Position numbers and translations under genes: made by a program
Shown here: positions 62,680 through 64,000 of the stretch, in pieces
Layout of the letters: the number at the start of each line of letters is the position of its first letter
Numbering within the stretch: the first letter of the stretch is position 1
From: Caldicoprobacter algeriensis
Lineage (GTDB): Bacteria; Bacillota; Clostridia; Caldicoprobacterales; Caldicoprobacteraceae
Assembly (NCBI RefSeq): GCF_023838525.1
Contig: NZ_JAHUQD010000004.1
Location: forward strand, 1 to 64,000
DNA: 64,000 nt
Direction of reading: 5' to 3'
The notes under the pieces: generated by a model
What the model was told of the DNA's origin: nothing
The model's database searches: none
What the model saw: only the letters and a program-made list of their open reading frames with translations

Positions 62680-62790
62680 TCATATTGTACGACATAGATG
62701 CTGCTTGGTAATTTTCGCAAAGCTTATATTTTTTAGAGCAAAACCCTTGAACTCTTTTTTAAGACCTTTGACCTCCAAAATAGGCGCCAT
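62680..62790 (-). pseudogene. Truncated ABC-transporter ATPase (N-terminal 24 residues recognisable)
   Basis: ATG 62790 follows AGGAGG and opens a 36-codon frame: MAPILEVKGLKKEFKGFALK then NISF match the first beta strands of an ABC ATPase, after which the match is lost before Walker A and the frame ends at TGA 62682-62680. YtrA-type GntR regulators are normally followed by such an ATPase and a permease gene, so this is the remnant of that operon after deletion. Confidence 0.7.
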
Positions 62791-62791
62791 A

Positions 62792-63166
62792 CTATACCTC
62801 CTCATAAAGTATTCTCAACATCTCCTGCATTTCCTCGAGGGTCAATTCTATGGTTTTGGCAGCATCCACCGCCTCAGCCAGTTTTTCTTCCACAATTTTC
62901 AAGCGCATCTCTTTCAATAGCTCTTTATTTTGAGCCGCCACAAAAGAACCTTTTCCTTGAACCGTTACAATATATCCATCATTTTCTAATTCTTGATACG
63001 CCCTTTTCGTAGTGATAACGCTTATTTGCAGTTCCTTTGCCAGGCTTCTTATGGAGGGCAGCATATCCCCTTCTCTCAGTTCCCCTCGCATAATCATATT
63101 TTTAATCTGCCTTGCAATTTGCTCATAAATTGGCTCTTGTGAAGAATTTGAAATAACGATATTCAT
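62792..63166 (-). CDS. GntR-family regulator, YtrA subfamily
   Basis: A 124-residue regulator. MNIVISNSSQEPIYEQIARQI opens the winged helix (partly), GELREGDMLPSIRSLAKELQ and RAYQELENDGYIVTVQGKGSF complete it (about 10-80); the remaining 45 residues form a short helical dimerisation tail, the mark of the YtrA subfamily. ATG 63166 follows AGGAGTGA and replaces an over-long upstream extension. Its target ABC-transporter operon has been lost directly downstream, leaving an orphan. Confidence 0.88.
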   Translation of the reverse strand: MNIVISNSSQEPIYEQIARQIKNMIMRGELREGDMLPSIRSLAKELQISVITTKRAYQELENDGYIVTVQGKGSFVAAQNKELLKEMRLKIVEEKLAEAVDAAKTIELTLEEMQEMLRILYEEV

Positions 63167-63278
63167 GCCCGGGCAATCACTCCTGTATATTAACATATTA
63201 GTGTTTATATACAATATATACACTAAGAACAGTTTTGTCAATACTATATTCCTCAACACTTTTTATACCAAAGTAATC

Positions 63279-63947
63279 CTAAATTTTGGTAACCGTTATA
63301 TAATTTTTATTTTCCTTTGCCTTATAGAGGGCCTTATCCGCAGTTACAAAGAATTGCTCTATATCATCAATATCCGCTCTTTCGTCAATTGAGGCTATGC
63401 CAATGCTTACGGTTATGCTGCATGTAACCCCTTCACAGCAAAAACAATGCCCCTCTACCGCCTTCCTTATGGCATCCGCAATATTAAAGGCTTCATCTAT
63501 ATTGGTTTCAGGTAGAGCCATCACAAATTCCTCTCCGCCCCAGCGAGCGATAACATCATCTTCTCTTGCGTTATTTCGCAGAATATCGGCAAACTGCCGC
63601 AATACAAAATCCCCCACAACATGACCGTATGTATCGTTTACGCTTTTGAAGTCGTCAATATCAATGAGAAGCAGCGAAAAAGGCGGTTTTATCTTGTTGT
63701 TTGCTACCCTTTTGTAAAAATACCTTCTGCTGTACAGGCCGGTCAGCACGTCGGTATATGCCTCTTTATACAGATTATAAACCAAAACTCCTAAACACAC
63801 TTTGCTCACTATCTGAACTGTCATAATGAACATCCATATCAGGCTGTAATTTAAGGCGTACCTTTTGCCCATGAAAAGTACTATAAACCATGACGATAAG
63901 TCGGCCGATATTAAAACAACAACCAACTCATTGATTTTTCTCTTCAC
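63279..63947 (-). CDS. Membrane-anchored diguanylate cyclase (GGDEF domain)
   Basis: Makes the second messenger c-di-GMP. The 222 residues have two membrane helices (about 8-25 and 35-60), with almost no extracellular sensor, then the GGDEF domain at about 62-220: TDVLTGLYSRRYFYKR, LLIDIDDFKSVNDTYGHVVGD and the active site RWGGEEF. The GGEEF variant is active in the family. No inhibitory RxxD is seen at the expected position upstream. GTG 63947 follows AAAGGTG and is preferred over GTG 63956. Confidence 0.9.
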   Translation of the reverse strand: MKRKINELVVVLISADLSSWFIVLFMGKRYALNYSLIWMFIMTVQIVSKVCLGVLVYNLYKEAYTDVLTGLYSRRYFYKRVANNKIKPPFSLLLIDIDDFKSVNDTYGHVVGDFVLRQFADILRNNAREDDVIARWGGEEFVMALPETNIDEAFNIADAIRKAVEGHCFCCEGVTCSITVSIGIASIDERADIDDIEQFFVTADKALYKAKENKNYITVTKI

Positions 63948-64000
63948 TAAATCCACCTTTTAAACCCCCATATTCTATATAGTACTTTACAATGTACTGG

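Noticed and set aside
1-64000. CRISPR array or phage region
   Set aside because: No regularly spaced repeats, Cas genes, integrase or phage structural genes were seen.

Overview
The window reads as a chromosomal segment of an anaerobic, spore-forming, Gram-positive bacterium of the class Clostridia, possibly a moderate thermophile of the Thermoanaerobacterales/Caldicoprobacter kind. The support is a complete gerA-type germination operon, a flavodiiron protein instead of respiratory oxygen handling, several small ferredoxins, many Fe-S/ATPase genes, clostridial-type long PurL, and AGGAGG-like ribosome sites with frequent TTG and GTG starts. About four fifths of the genes lie on the minus strand. 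Species cannot be named from the sequence alone.

Layout. 0.1-2 kb: a coupled pair of conserved proteins of unsure function. 2.1-6.9 kb: dusB, then two Gfo/Idh/MocA dehydrogenases and a sugar isomerase. 6.9-11.2 kb: a PotABCD-type ABC transporter led by a cupin-XRE regulator; its last gene is coupled to a dehydrogenase. 11.4-14.8 kb: a secreted protein, a deletion scar (NCS2 permease joined to the end of a phosphoribosyltransferase gene), a Crp/Fnr remnant and fprA. 14.9-18.9 kb: uvrB, a HEPN/MNT pair and a Cys-rich protein. 18.9-23.3 kb: a cluster of NifX-like proteins, two ferredoxin-containing MinD-like ATPases, two DUF5320-like proteins and an Mrp ATPase, with shared GCATATGC palindromes at both promoters; it resembles the orange-protein (orp) clusters of anaerobes. 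23.7-30.5 kb: envelope operon CdaR-like regulator-ftsE-ftsX-M23 hydrolase-ctpA-PDZ protein. 30.7-38.7 kb: msmX-type ATPase, argC-argB, an EamA exporter and a GH38 alpha-mannosidase.

38.9-43.9 kb: ferredoxin, a decayed kamA-like gene, a MITE-like repeat, a ZIP transporter, DUF503, NfeD, and PiT/DUF47 phosphate uptake. 44.2-48.6 kb: gerA-like operon ending in an extra 52-residue membrane protein. 48.7-49.9 kb: tRNA-Val(CAC), a membrane protein and a second copy of the MITE-like repeat. 49.9-54.3 kb: an arsenic/metal-type cluster (two half-permeases, small thioredoxin, ArsP-like permease, ferredoxin, ArsR, ArsC). 54.4-55.4 kb: an IS21 remnant and a stand-alone pyruvate-kinase C-domain protein. 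55.5-62.5 kb: guaA, hisF, hisH, purL, joining three glutamine amidotransferase enzymes. 62.7-64 kb: a truncated ABC ATPase, a GntR regulator and a GGDEF protein.

Two themes recur. One is tight ATGA/TTGA coupling inside operons, which helps decide starts. The other is a set of five gene remnants (NCS2-phosphoribosyltransferase, Crp, KamA, ABC ATPase, IS21), several of which keep the ends of genes but lack the middle, suggesting past deletions.
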